A stretch of 64,000 nt of DNA from Bosea sp. Tri-49 (lineage in GTDB: Bacteria > Pseudomonadota > Alphaproteobacteria > Rhizobiales > Beijerinckiaceae), in NCBI RefSeq assembly GCF_003952665.1, contig NZ_CP017946.1, forward strand, positions 496,001 to 560,000, read 5' to 3'. Shown in pieces: positions 26,539-36,818 of the stretch (position 1 is the stretch's first letter; each line of letters opens with the position of its first letter). The notes beneath the pieces were generated by a model. The model had not been told where the DNA came from and did no database searches. It was given only the letters and a program-made list of their open reading frames with translations. A program made the position numbers and the translations under genes.

Positions 26539-27327
26539 ATGCGCGCGCTTTACACTGCCGCCACCGGCATGATGGCCCAGGAACTCAACGTCCAGGTCAT
26601 CTCGAACAACATCGCGAACGTCCGCACCACCGGCTACAAGCGCCAGCGCGTCCATTTCCAGGACCTGCTCTACGAGCACTTCCGCCGCGCCGGTACGCAG
26701 ACCTCGGACCAGAACACGCAGGTTCCGGCCGGCACCTTCGTTGGCTCGGGCGTCAAGACCGCCTCGACCGGGCGGGTGATGAGCCAGGGCAACCTGACGC
26801 CGACGGAGAAGCAGTACGACCTCGCGATCCGCGGCGAGGGCTTCTTCCGCATCCAGATGCCGGATGGCCGCACTGCCTATTCGCGCGACGGCTCCTTCGA
26901 CCTCGATAGCCAGGGCCGGCTGGTGACGCGCGACGGCTATGTCGTCCAGCCGGGCATCACCGTCCCGAACAACGCGACCGGCGTTTCCATCAACGCGCAG
27001 GGCACGGTGGAGGTCACTTTGCCCGGACAGACTGCGCCGCAGCAGCTTGGCCAGGTCCAGCTCACCCGCTTCATCAACAAGGTCGGCCTCGAATCGATCG
27101 GCGACAACCTGTTCCTCGAGACGGCCGGCTCTGGCCCGGCGATCGACGGCCTCGGTGGCGAAGAGGGCTTCGGCACGCTGCAGCAGAACTACCTGGAAGA
27201 AGGCAACGTCCAGGCGGTGACCGAGCTGTCCTCGCTGATCGCGGCGCAGCGCGCCTACGAGATGAACTCCAAGGTGATCTCGGCCGCCGACCAGATGATG
27301 CAGTCCACCACGCAGATCATGCGCTGA
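26539..27327 (+). CDS. flgG: flagellar distal rod protein FlgG
   Basis: This 262-residue protein starts at the ATG at 26539 (MRALYTAATGMMAQELNVQV), with GGAAAGGGAG upstream. The distal-rod motif SNNIANVRTTGYKRQRVHFQ and the C-terminal EEGNVQAVTELSSLIAAQRA helix are diagnostic. It lies 19 bases downstream of flgF and 6 bases before flgA. Confidence 0.97.
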   Translation: MRALYTAATGMMAQELNVQVISNNIANVRTTGYKRQRVHFQDLLYEHFRRAGTQTSDQNTQVPAGTFVGSGVKTASTGRVMSQGNLTPTEKQYDLAIRGEGFFRIQMPDGRTAYSRDGSFDLDSQGRLVTRDGYVVQPGITVPNNATGVSINAQGTVEVTLPGQTAPQQLGQVQLTRFINKVGLESIGDNLFLETAGSGPAIDGLGGEEGFGTLQQNYLEEGNVQAVTELSSLIAAQRAYEMNSKVISAADQMMQSTTQIMR

Positions 27328-27333
27328 CGAAGG

Positions 27334-28374
27334 ATGAGCCAGATGATCCGCTCCATTCTCCTGATCGCGACCATGACCGCGATTCCCGCCACGGCATTTG
27401 CACAGGCAGCGGCTCCGGCCGGCGAGCGTGCGCCAGCGGCCGTGGCGGCGGCAGCCAGCAAGCTCAAGCTGAAGACCGATCTCACGCTCTCGCGCGACAT
27501 CGTCGGCTTTGGCGACCTGATCGCCGGCCTGTCGCCGCAGGACGCGGCGCTACCCGCTTTCCGGGCACCGGCACTCGGCGAGACCGGTACGATTCAGGTC
27601 AGCCGCATCGTCGAGGCCGCGGTGAAGCACGGTCTTCTGCGCGACGCGCAGGAGCTCGACAGCCAGGGTGTCGCCCAGGTGGTGGTGACCCGCGCAGCAC
27701 GCCGGATCACCGGGCTCGATGTCGAGGCCGCCGTGAAGTCGGCGCTGCTCGAACGCTTCGGCTTCGACGGGCGCGCCTTCGCGCTGCTGCTCGATGGCGG
27801 TGCGCCCTCCGTCGTGGTCGAACCGGAGCTGACCGGCGACCTCGCCGCGCTCGATTTGAATTACGACGCGCGCAGCCGCCGCATCACCGGCCGCCTGACC
27901 ATGCCCGGCAGCGCCGCGACCCGGCTGAAGCCGGTGCGCGTCTCAGGCCAACTGGTCGAGACGGTGGAAGCCGTGGTGCCGCTACGCACGATCGCCCGTG
28001 GCGAGACGCTCAAGGCAACCGATGTCACCATCGAGCGCCGGCCGCGCGATGCGCAGTTCAACGACGTGATCGGCGAGGCGAAAGCGGCAGTCGGCAAGGT
28101 CGCCAAGCGGATGCTGGTGGCGGGCTCGGTGCTGCGCAGCGGCGATGTCCAGCGCGAGGAGATCGTCGGGCGCGGCGATATCGTCACCATCTTCTACGAG
28201 GCGCGCGGCGTCGCGATCAGCATGCGCGGCCGCGCCAACGAGGCCGGCGCGATCGGCGACGTGATCTCGATCACCAACCCACAATCCAAGCGCGTGCTGC
28301 AGGGAACGGTCACCGGTCCCGGGCGCGTCAACGTCAGCCCGCAGAGCGGCGGCCAGATCGCCGCTGCCCGCTGA
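27334..28374 (+). CDS. flgA: flagellar P-ring chaperone FlgA
   Basis: This 346-residue periplasmic protein has a signal peptide to about residue 24 (ATAFAQA). It has a long N-terminal domain and a C-terminal SAF domain (TIARGETLKATDVTIERRPR, AKRMLVAGSVLRSGDVQRE, ending in a VNVSPQSGG strand). It helps assemble FlgI into the P ring. It is longer than enteric FlgA, as is common in alphaproteobacteria. Its stop overlaps the flgH ATG. Confidence 0.92.
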   Translation: MSQMIRSILLIATMTAIPATAFAQAAAPAGERAPAAVAAAASKLKLKTDLTLSRDIVGFGDLIAGLSPQDAALPAFRAPALGETGTIQVSRIVEAAVKHGLLRDAQELDSQGVAQVVVTRAARRITGLDVEAAVKSALLERFGFDGRAFALLLDGGAPSVVVEPELTGDLAALDLNYDARSRRITGRLTMPGSAATRLKPVRVSGQLVETVEAVVPLRTIARGETLKATDVTIERRPRDAQFNDVIGEAKAAVGKVAKRMLVAGSVLRSGDVQREEIVGRGDIVTIFYEARGVAISMRGRANEAGAIGDVISITNPQSKRVLQGTVTGPGRVNVSPQSGGQIAAAR

Positions 28375-29150
28375 TGACGATCCCATTGCTCCAGTTGCGG
28401 ACCATTGCCATGACCCGGACCAACCCTCTCGCCATTCCCGCCACCCTCGGCCTCAGCCTGATGCTAGGAGCTTGCGGTGCCGCCGACAGGCTCGCCAATG
28501 TCGGCCAGGCGCCGGCCCTTTCGCCGATCGAGGACCCGACCGCCGCCAAGGGCTACAAGCCCGTGCAGATGCCGATGCCGCCGGTCGAGCATGCCTCCTT
28601 CGCGCCGAACTCGCTCTGGCGCACGGGATCGCGCGCCTTCTTCAAGGATCAGCGCGCTCGCCAGGTCGGCGACCTCGTCACCGTCAAGGTCAAGGTCACC
28701 GACCGGGCCCAGCTCGACAACACCACCAAGCGCAGCCGCAAGAATGGCGAGGATTTCGGTGCCGAGAACTTCTTCGGCTCCGAGAGCAAGTGGAGCAAGA
28801 AGGCAGATCCCAGCTCGCTGCTGAAGCTCGACTCGGATTCGTCGAGCGAGGGTACGGGCTCGGTGCGCCGGGCTGAGCAGCTCGCCACCAATGTCGCCGC
28901 CGCCGTCACCCAGACCTTGCCGAACGGCAATCTGGTGATCGAGGGCAAGCAGGAGATCCGGGTGAATTTTGAGGTCCGGGAATTGATCGTCGCCGGCGTG
29001 ATCCGGCCGGAGGACATCGAATCCGACAACACGATCGAGTCGGCCAAGATCGCCCAGGCCCGTATCGCCTATGGCGGCCGCGGCCAGATCACCGACGTGC
29101 AGCAGCCGCGCTACGGCCAGCAGGTGATGGATATCCTGCTGCCGTTCTAG
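28374..29150 (+). CDS. flgH: flagellar L-ring lipoprotein FlgH
   Basis: This L-ring protein is an outer-membrane lipoprotein with the lipobox LMLGAC at Cys34 counted from the ATG at 28374; an internal ATG at 28410 would place it at Cys22, a more usual length. The conserved LWRTGSRAFFKDQRARQVGD and the end YGGRGQITDVQQPRYGQQVMD identify FlgH. It is the last gene of the operon, followed by a palindromic element and a terminator. Confidence 0.95.
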   Translation: MTIPLLQLRTIAMTRTNPLAIPATLGLSLMLGACGAADRLANVGQAPALSPIEDPTAAKGYKPVQMPMPPVEHASFAPNSLWRTGSRAFFKDQRARQVGDLVTVKVKVTDRAQLDNTTKRSRKNGEDFGAENFFGSESKWSKKADPSSLLKLDSDSSSEGTGSVRRAEQLATNVAAAVTQTLPNGNLVIEGKQEIRVNFEVRELIVAGVIRPEDIESDNTIESAKIAQARIAYGGRGQITDVQQPRYGQQVMDILLPF

Positions 29151-29197
29151 GCATGTCCCGGAAAAGTGGAAAACGGTTTTCCGAGACAGGACATGCC
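29150..29197. repeat. nested palindromic intergenic element
   Basis: Outer arms GGCATGTCC (29150-29158) and GGACATGCC (29189-29197) enclose inner arms CGGAAAA (29159-29165) and TTTTCCG (29177-29183). I recall very similar GGAAAA...TTTTCC elements scattered between genes of Hyphomicrobiales, so this is probably a member of a dispersed repeat family. Only one copy was noticed in this window. Confidence 0.6.
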
Positions 29198-29345
29198 TGA
29201 AAGATAATTCCCCTCCCGAGTTTCCGGCGCGACGGCAACGCTCCCCACGTTCCATGCCTTCGCGCCGGGCCGGCGGTCTCTCCCGAGCCGCCTTTTCTCC
29301 CGGCCGCCCGCCACGCTCCCCGGCTATCCAAGGCTGGCGGCCAGA

Positions 29346-29378
29346 AGCCCCGCGCCCTCCCGCGCGGGGCTTTGCTTT
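29346..29378 (+). terminator. rho-independent terminator of flgF-flgH
   Basis: A 9-bp stem AGCCCCGCG / CGCGGGGCT with an 8-base loop is followed by TTTGCTTT. It lies 195 bases after flgH and directly at the oxyR stop, so it would end the flagellar transcript before the convergent oxyR gene. Confidence 0.7.
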
Positions 29379-30343
29379 CACGAGGCTGCAACAGCTCCTG
29401 AAGTCTCGAGGTGAGAACCGGGCGAGGAAGCGTCATGGGCCTGCCGCAGCACGCCGGCCGATTGGCGGACCATGTCGGAGATTTCCAGCAGTTGCCTCGC
29501 CAGCGGGCTGGTCTTGCGCCAGACCATGCCGATGGTCCGCGAAGGCTCTGGCTGCCCGAAGCGCACGACCGAGACCGAGGCCGAGCGCGTTTCGACCGCC
29601 ACCGCCATTTCCGGGATCAGGGTGACGCCTAGCCCCGCATCGACCATCTGGACCAGTGTCGACAGTGAACTTGCGTCCAGGAGGTCGCGCGGCGGCACAG
29701 TGCGCGGCTTGGTATTGCAGAAGGAGAGGGCCTGATCGCGAAAGCAGTGGCCCTCTTCCAGCAGCAGCAGCCGCATCTCGCGCAGGGCCTCGCGATTGGG
29801 GGCGGGCTTTCCTTTGTCCTCGCGCGGCCGAACGAGGACAAAGCTTTCGGTGAAGAGGGCGACTTCGGTCAGCGATGGTTCCGACACCGGCAAGGCGACG
29901 ATTGCCATGTCGAGCCTTCCCTCGTTCAGTTCCTGGACGAGCTTTGGCGTCAGCGTCTCGCGTACATGCAGGTCGAGGCCGCCATGCAGGCGGGTGAGAT
30001 CGCCGATGAGGCTCGGCAGCAAATAGGGCGCGACCGTCGGGATCACGCCGATGCGTAGTTTCGCAACGAGCCCGTTCCGTGAGGCACGCGCATAGCCCTC
30101 CAGCTCGTCGAGCGCGCGCAGGATATCCTTGCCCCGCTGGGCGATCTCCTCGCCGAAGCTGGTCAGGCGCACCTGGCGCCTGTCCCGCTCGAACAATTCG
30201 GCGCCGAGCTCTTCCTCGAGCGTCTTGATCTGCATGGACAGCGCCGGCTGCGAGATGGCGCAGGCTTCCGCGGCGCGGCCGAAGTGACCATGCCGTGCCA
30301 GCGCCTCCAGATAGCGAAGCTGCTTGAAGGTCAGGTTTGTCAT
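29378..30343 (-). CDS. oxyR: hydrogen peroxide-inducible regulator OxyR
   Basis: This 321-residue LysR regulator senses peroxide. It has a winged HTH at the N terminus ([20 protein letters not shown]) and a regulatory domain containing [12 protein letters not shown] with Cys200 and Cys209, matching the redox pair Cys199/Cys208 of E. coli OxyR. It is divergent from katG with 97 bases between, a classic arrangement. The intergenic region has a dyad CTGA-14-TCAG at 30347-30368 with ATCG-3-CGAT inside it, a possible binding site. A C-terminal extension of about 20 residues is unremarkable. Confidence 0.93.
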   Translation of the reverse strand: MTNLTFKQLRYLEALARHGHFGRAAEACAISQPALSMQIKTLEEELGAELFERDRRQVRLTSFGEEIAQRGKDILRALDELEGYARASRNGLVAKLRIGVIPTVAPYLLPSLIGDLTRLHGGLDLHVRETLTPKLVQELNEGRLDMAIVALPVSEPSLTEVALFTESFVLVRPREDKGKPAPNREALREMRLLLLEEGHCFRDQALSFCNTKPRTVPPRDLLDASSLSTLVQMVDAGLGVTLIPEMAVAVETRSASVSVVRFGQPEPSRTIGMVWRKTSPLARQLLEISDMVRQSAGVLRQAHDASSPGSHLETSGAVAAS

Positions 30344-30404
30344 AATCTGAGCTTATCGTCGCGATCAGAAAATCGGAATTAAAATAATGAAATCCTTTTG
30401 CTAA

Positions 30405-32618
<2,214 letters not shown>

Positions 32619-32681
32619 TCTGATGACTCGGCCCGGCCGCCACGCCTGGTGGTGGCCGGGCTATAGTCTTGGCCTTCGATG

Positions 32682-32720
32682 AAAAAAAGCCCCGCAGCGA
32701 AACTGCGGGGCCTTTTTCTT
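32682..32720. terminator. bidirectional terminator katG / dksA
   Basis: The stem GCCCCGCAG / CTGCGGGGC with loop CGAAA is flanked by an A-run on the left and CTTTTTCTT on the right. It can therefore terminate both katG from the left and dksA from the right. Confidence 0.85.
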
Positions 32721-32747
32721 GGAAAGGACGATGTTGTCTACCGCGCC

Positions 32748-33170
32748 TCAATCGTCGCGGAAGACGCGCTCGTTGCGCTCATGGCGCTCCTGGGCTTCGA
32801 GTGAGAGCGTCGCGATCGGGCGGGCTTCCAGGCGCTTGAGCGAGATCGGCTCGCCGGTCTCCTCGCAATAGCCATAGGAGCCGTCCTCGATGCGGGCGAG
32901 CGCGCTGTCGATCTTGGAGATCAGCTTGCGCTGGCGATCGCGGGCGCGCAGCTCAATGGCGCGGTCGGTTTCCGAGGAGGCGCGGTCGGCGATGTCGGGG
33001 TGATTCTCGCTCTCGCTCTGCAAGGTGACCAGGGTCTCCTTGGCCTCCTTCAGAATCTCCTCCTTCCAGGCGAGCAGCTTGCCGCGAAAGTACTCGCGCT
33101 GCCGCTCATTCATGAACGGCTCCTTGTCGGAGGGTTTGTAGTCAGGCTCGAGACTGATCTGCTTCGACAT
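32748..33170 (-). CDS. dksA: RNA polymerase-binding protein DksA (single-cysteine type)
   Basis: This 140-residue coiled-coil regulator acts in the RNA polymerase secondary channel with ppGpp. The coiled-coil tip region carries the acidic pair expected for DksA (HPDIADRASSETDRAIELRA). The zinc-finger region retains the spacing but only one of four cysteines: Cys102, Thr105, Ser123 and Ala126 stand where CxxC and CxxC are usual. Zinc-free DksA is known in alphaproteobacteria. A sigma-70-like promoter lies at 33245-33273. Confidence 0.92.
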   Translation of the reverse strand: MSKQISLEPDYKPSDKEPFMNERQREYFRGKLLAWKEEILKEAKETLVTLQSESENHPDIADRASSETDRAIELRARDRQRKLISKIDSALARIEDGSYGYCEETGEPISLKRLEARPIATLSLEAQERHERNERVFRDD

Positions 33171-33244
33171 GAGAGGCCTTCTGCATGAACGTCCGCTCGA
33201 AGGCCCCGCCGGCTTTGCCGTGTCGAGGCCGCCGATTTGGCGCC

Positions 33245-33273
33245 CTTATAGCGACTGGTCACATTAGGAACAA
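33245..33273 (-). promoter_or_regulatory. putative dksA promoter
   Basis: On the minus strand, TTGTTC (33273-33268) and TATAAG (33250-33245) are 17 bases apart. This predicts a leader of about 70 bases before the dksA ATG. The rest of 33171-33317 shows no gene. Confidence 0.5.
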
Positions 33274-33317
33274 TCGCTTTCGCGCAGCCGTGAACAAGCT
33301 GGCAAAGTGCTGGAAAA

Positions 33318-33655
33318 TCAACGCAATCCGATGATCGCCTCGGCGATGTCGGCACCGAGCGGCCCGGCGCTCCTCTGCCGGTAGTGGGTATGGTCGAAAT
33401 AGTTGTCCGGCTCGCGATTCTCCGGCCGGTCGATCCGCCAGTTGATCAGCGCGGTCTTTGGGTAGCTCGCGGAGCCTGCCATGGGCATCGTGGCAGGCCG
33501 TGTGGGCCTGGGCTCCGGCGCTGCCGAAGGCGGGCAGGGCAGTGACGAATTGGGCGGCCGCGCCAATATGACGGACGCGCACATCTGGAGCCATTCGATC
33601 GAGCAGACGCTGCGCGGGCCGTGCGAGCTAACGGCCGAAGCCACCCCAGCGCGCG
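33318..33655 (-). pseudogene. remnant of SGNH/AlgX-like partner of the MBOAT gene
   Basis: The last 45 or so codons read ALINWRIDRPENREPDNYFD followed by HTHYRQRSAGPLGADIAEAI, very like the C-terminal end of the SGNH-type proteins encoded directly after MBOAT acyltransferases. The D-x-THYR motif would hold the catalytic Asp/His. Upstream, the frame loses all similarity to such a protein and only about 100 codons fit before the MBOAT stop, whereas the family is several hundred residues long. A deletion remnant is the simplest reading. Confidence 0.5.
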
Positions 33656-35029
33656 TCAGAACTGGAAGTAGATGAACTCATAATTGGCGTCGTCGCCGAT
33701 CTTGAGCAGGACCAGCACGAAGAGGATGGCGGTGAGGACAGCGAGCCAGCGTGCCGGTGCCGCCTTGTGCACCGCCGCCCAGGCGGTCGGGCCGATCATC
33801 GCGACGGCGATCGCGGGCAGGAAGGCGCGCCATTTGAAGCCGGTGCCGATGGGGCCGAAGCCGAGCATGGCCTTGTAGACCGCGAGTGCCGCATCGAAGG
33901 AGGTGGCGCGGAACAGCACCCAGCAGAAGGCGACGAAGAGGAAGGTCAGCGCCCAGCCGAGCAGCTTCGGCATCGGCAGCCCGGCGCGGCGCCAGAGCAC
34001 GCCGATGGCGAGCACGACGCCATGGGCCACGCCCCAGGCAACGAAGTTGAGGCCGGCGCCATGCCAGAGGCCACCGAGCGCCATGGTGGCAAACAGCGCC
34101 CAGAGCTGCAGCGGCAGGCCGTGCCGCGAGCCGCCGAGCGGGATGTAGAGATAGTCGCGCAGGAAGCGCGACAGGGTCATGTGCCAGCGCCGCCAGAAAT
34201 CCTGCAGGCTGATAGCGCGATAGGGCACGTCGAAGTTCTGCGGCAGCACGATGCCGAACAACAAAGCGAGGCCGAGCGCCATGTCGGTGTAGCCGGAAAA
34301 GTCGAAATAGATCTGGAAGGTGAAGGCGAGGGTACCCTGCCAGGCCTGCGCCATGCTCAGCGCCTCGCCAGCGGCGGCGGCAGCGAAGACCGGATTGGCG
34401 TATTCGGCCAGGGGGTCGCCGAGCAGAACCTTTTTTGCCAGGCCAAGCGTCACCAGCATGATGCCGCGGGCGATGCGCTCGGCGGCATCCGGCCTGAGAT
34501 AGGGCCGCTCCTCGAGCTGGTGCATGATCTCGCGCCAGCGCACCAGCGGCCCGGCCAGCACCTGCGGGAAGAAGGCGATGTAGAGCGCGTAGCGGACGAG
34601 ATCGTAGCGCGGCGCTTCGCCCCGGCGCAGATCGGTCAGGTACATCACATGGTGGAAGGTGAAGAAGGAGATGCCAAGCGGCAGCGCGAGCTCGAGCTTC
34701 GCTGTCGGCAATCCCGGAATCATCGCAGCGAGATCGGCGAAGAAGTTGAAGTATTTGAACAGCGCCAGGATGGCGAGGTTGATCGCGATGGCGAGCGTGA
34801 TCAGCATCCCGCGCTTGGTCCTGAGGAAGGCTTCGGCGATCAGCCAGTTGAGCAGGATCGAGAAGGCGAGCAGCGGCACGAAGCGCCAGTCCCACCAGCC
34901 GTAGAAGGCGAAGGAGAGCGCCGCCAGCAGCGGCAGCCGCCACGCCGGCGCGAAGCGCTCGACCAGCCAGTGCAGGGCGAGCGCGAGCGGCAGGAAGCCG
35001 AGCAGGAAGGCGAAGGAGTTGAACAGCAT
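33656..35029 (-). CDS. MBOAT family membrane O-acyltransferase (AlgI-like)
   Basis: This 457-residue polytopic protein has about ten TM helices. Family marks are LPLGISFFTFHHVMYLTDL, YFDFSGYTDMALGLALLFGI, FDVPYRAISLQDFWRRWHMT, DYLYIPLGGSRHG and the catalytic histidine motif GGLWHGAGLNFVAWG. Such proteins transfer acetyl or other acyl groups across the membrane to polysaccharides. The start MLFNSFAFLLGFLPL at 35029 is the normal N terminus. Its usual SGNH partner is decayed downstream, so activity in acetylation is uncertain. Confidence 0.92.
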   Translation of the reverse strand: MLFNSFAFLLGFLPLALALHWLVERFAPAWRLPLLAALSFAFYGWWDWRFVPLLAFSILLNWLIAEAFLRTKRGMLITLAIAINLAILALFKYFNFFADLAAMIPGLPTAKLELALPLGISFFTFHHVMYLTDLRRGEAPRYDLVRYALYIAFFPQVLAGPLVRWREIMHQLEERPYLRPDAAERIARGIMLVTLGLAKKVLLGDPLAEYANPVFAAAAAGEALSMAQAWQGTLAFTFQIYFDFSGYTDMALGLALLFGIVLPQNFDVPYRAISLQDFWRRWHMTLSRFLRDYLYIPLGGSRHGLPLQLWALFATMALGGLWHGAGLNFVAWGVAHGVVLAIGVLWRRAGLPMPKLLGWALTFLFVAFCWVLFRATSFDAALAVYKAMLGFGPIGTGFKWRAFLPAIAVAMIGPTAWAAVHKAAPARWLAVLTAILFVLVLLKIGDDANYEFIYFQF

Positions 35030-35144
35030 CGGGCGGGTGAGGGCGGCAGGAGAGGGCCGCCTTAGATGATTACGCACCAGATGTCATGAGAAGGCTGGGC
35101 CGAAAGAGCAGCAACAGGTGCCGGATTCCTGACGAGATGCTCTA

Positions 35145-35166
35145 TTCAATCAATCGATTGATTGAA
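35145..35166. promoter_or_regulatory. perfect 22-bp palindromic operator
   Basis: TTCAATCAATC is followed immediately by its exact reverse complement, a perfect palindrome without a spacer. It covers a -35-like TTGATT (35158-35163) that is 17 bases from a -10-like TAATGA (35181-35186), just before the TetR gene start at 35194. A TetR-type repressor bound here would block its own promoter and the exporter operon. Confidence 0.75.
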
Positions 35167-35193
35167 AACTAATACCGTGCTAATGATCTTGCC

Positions 35194-35865
35194 ATGGCAC
35201 GTACATCCATCCTCAAGGACGCCGAGGGCACGCGGCAGGCGTTGATCCGGGCGGGACTCGATTTGTTCGGCCGCAACGGCTTCGACGCGACTTCGACACG
35301 CGAGATCGCGCAGGCGGCGAAGGTCAACAGCGCCGGCATCGCCTATCACTTCGGCGGCAAGGACGGGCTGAGGCAGGCCTGCGCCGAGGCGATCATCGCC
35401 CGGATCCAGGCCGTGCTGGCGGGCGCGGCGCCCGCGGCCGCGATCATGGCCGGCACAGCCGATCGGGACGCCGCAGCCGAGCAGTTGCTGTCGCTGGTCG
35501 AGCGCATGGTCGCCTTCCTGACGACGGCGCCGGAGAGCGAGTTGATCGCGCGCTTCGTCGTGCGCGAGATGCTGACGCCCGGCCCGGCCTTCGAGACGAT
35601 TTATGGCGGGCTGTTCGAGCCGGTGCATCGGCGGGTCTGTCAGGTCTGGGCGGCCGCGACCGGCATGGAGCCGGAGGCGCCGGCGACGAAGCTCGCCGTC
35701 TTCGCCGCGATCGGCCAGGTCGTCTATTTCCGCATCGCGCGACCGGCGGTCACCCGCCGCATGGGCTGGGATGGCATCGGCCCGGAGGAAGCACGCGCCA
35801 TCAGCGAAACCGTCAGGCGCTCGGTCCGCGCCAGCATCCTCGCCTGCAGGGGAGAGGCGTCATGA
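35194..35865 (+). CDS. TetR family regulator, CecR (YbiH)-like
   Basis: This 223-residue repressor has an N-terminal HTH (ATSTREIAQAAKVNSAGIAY followed by HFGGKDGLRQA) and a ligand domain resembling the DUF1956/CecR C-terminal domain (IARFVVREMLTPGPAFETIY). No ribosome site precedes the ATG and the putative -10 is only 8 bases away, so the mRNA may be leaderless. It is followed, with stop/start overlaps, by HlyD, ATPase and permease genes, as in the E. coli cecR-ybhGFSR operon. Confidence 0.87.
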   Translation: MARTSILKDAEGTRQALIRAGLDLFGRNGFDATSTREIAQAAKVNSAGIAYHFGGKDGLRQACAEAIIARIQAVLAGAAPAAAIMAGTADRDAAAEQLLSLVERMVAFLTTAPESELIARFVVREMLTPGPAFETIYGGLFEPVHRRVCQVWAAATGMEPEAPATKLAVFAAIGQVVYFRIARPAVTRRMGWDGIGPEEARAISETVRRSVRASILACRGEAS

Positions 35866-36818
35866 TCCTCGACTTCATCTGCTCCTTCGCCGTCGCCGCT
35901 TCGCTCGGCGTCTGCGCGCCGCCCTCGACCCGCGTCGTCGGCTATGTCGAGGGCGAGTATGTCCGGATCGGGCCGATCGACACGGCGCGGATCGAGAGCG
36001 TCGCGGTCCGTCGCGGTGAGCGTGTCGCACCCGGTGCGCTGCTTGCCGAATTGCAGGCGGACGATGCCCGCAACGCCGTCGCCGAGAGCGAGGCGCGGCT
36101 GGTGCAGGCGCAGGCGCAGCTCGCCAACCTGCTCAGCGGCAAGCGCCCCGAGGAGATCGCGGTGATCGAGGCGGTCGCCGCCTCGGCGAAAGCACAGGAG
36201 CGCGAGTCGGAACGGGCGCTGGAGCGCCGGCAGGACCTGTTCCGCCGGGGAGTCTCGACCCAGGCCGATCTCGACCAGGCCCAGACGGCACGCGATGTCG
36301 CCACGTCGAGGGTGCGCGAGACCGTCGCCAATCTGAACGTCGCTCGGCTGGCGGCGCGCGAGGAGGAGATCAAGGCGGCGCGCAATCAGGTGGCGCAGGC
36401 GCAGGCCGCGCTTGATCAGGCCAAATGGCGGCACGGCCAGCGCAAGCTGACGGCGCCGGCAGCCGGCATCGTCACCGATCTGATCCGCCATCCCGGCGAA
36501 CTCGCAGGACCGTCGGCCCCGGCCCTGACCATCCTGCCCGATGGCGCGGTCAAGCTGATGCTCTATGTGCCTGAGGCGCTGCTCTTCGGCACCACCGTCG
36601 GCACGCGGCTCGATGTGCGCTGCTCGGGCTGTCCTCAGGGGCTTGCCGCCACCGTCTCCTATGTCTCGCAGGAGCCGGAATTCACGCCGCCGGTGATCTA
36701 TTCTGCCGAGACCCGCCAGAAGCTGGTCTATCTCGTCGAGGCCAGGCCCGAGGGCGGGCCAGCGACGCGGCTCCAGCCCGGCCAGATCGTCGACGTCATG
36801 CTGCGGGGGCGGCGGTGA
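35862..36818 (+). CDS. HlyD/YbhG-like membrane fusion protein
   Basis: This 318-residue periplasmic adaptor has an N-terminal hydrophobic anchor (about 1-20). A lipoyl half (IESVAVRRGERVAPGALLAE), a long helical hairpin (about 68-190, with LERRQDLFRRGVSTQADLDQ) and a second lipoyl half (LTAPAAGIVTDLIRHPGELA) follow. Its ATG overlaps the TetR stop by four bases. It would connect the inner-membrane ABC exporter to an outer-membrane channel. I use no symbol because equivalence to YbhG is by layout only. Confidence 0.87.
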   Translation: MILDFICSFAVAASLGVCAPPSTRVVGYVEGEYVRIGPIDTARIESVAVRRGERVAPGALLAELQADDARNAVAESEARLVQAQAQLANLLSGKRPEEIAVIEAVAASAKAQERESERALERRQDLFRRGVSTQADLDQAQTARDVATSRVRETVANLNVARLAAREEEIKAARNQVAQAQAALDQAKWRHGQRKLTAPAAGIVTDLIRHPGELAGPSAPALTILPDGAVKLMLYVPEALLFGTTVGTRLDVRCSGCPQGLAATVSYVSQEPEFTPPVIYSAETRQKLVYLVEARPEGGPATRLQPGQIVDVMLRGRR

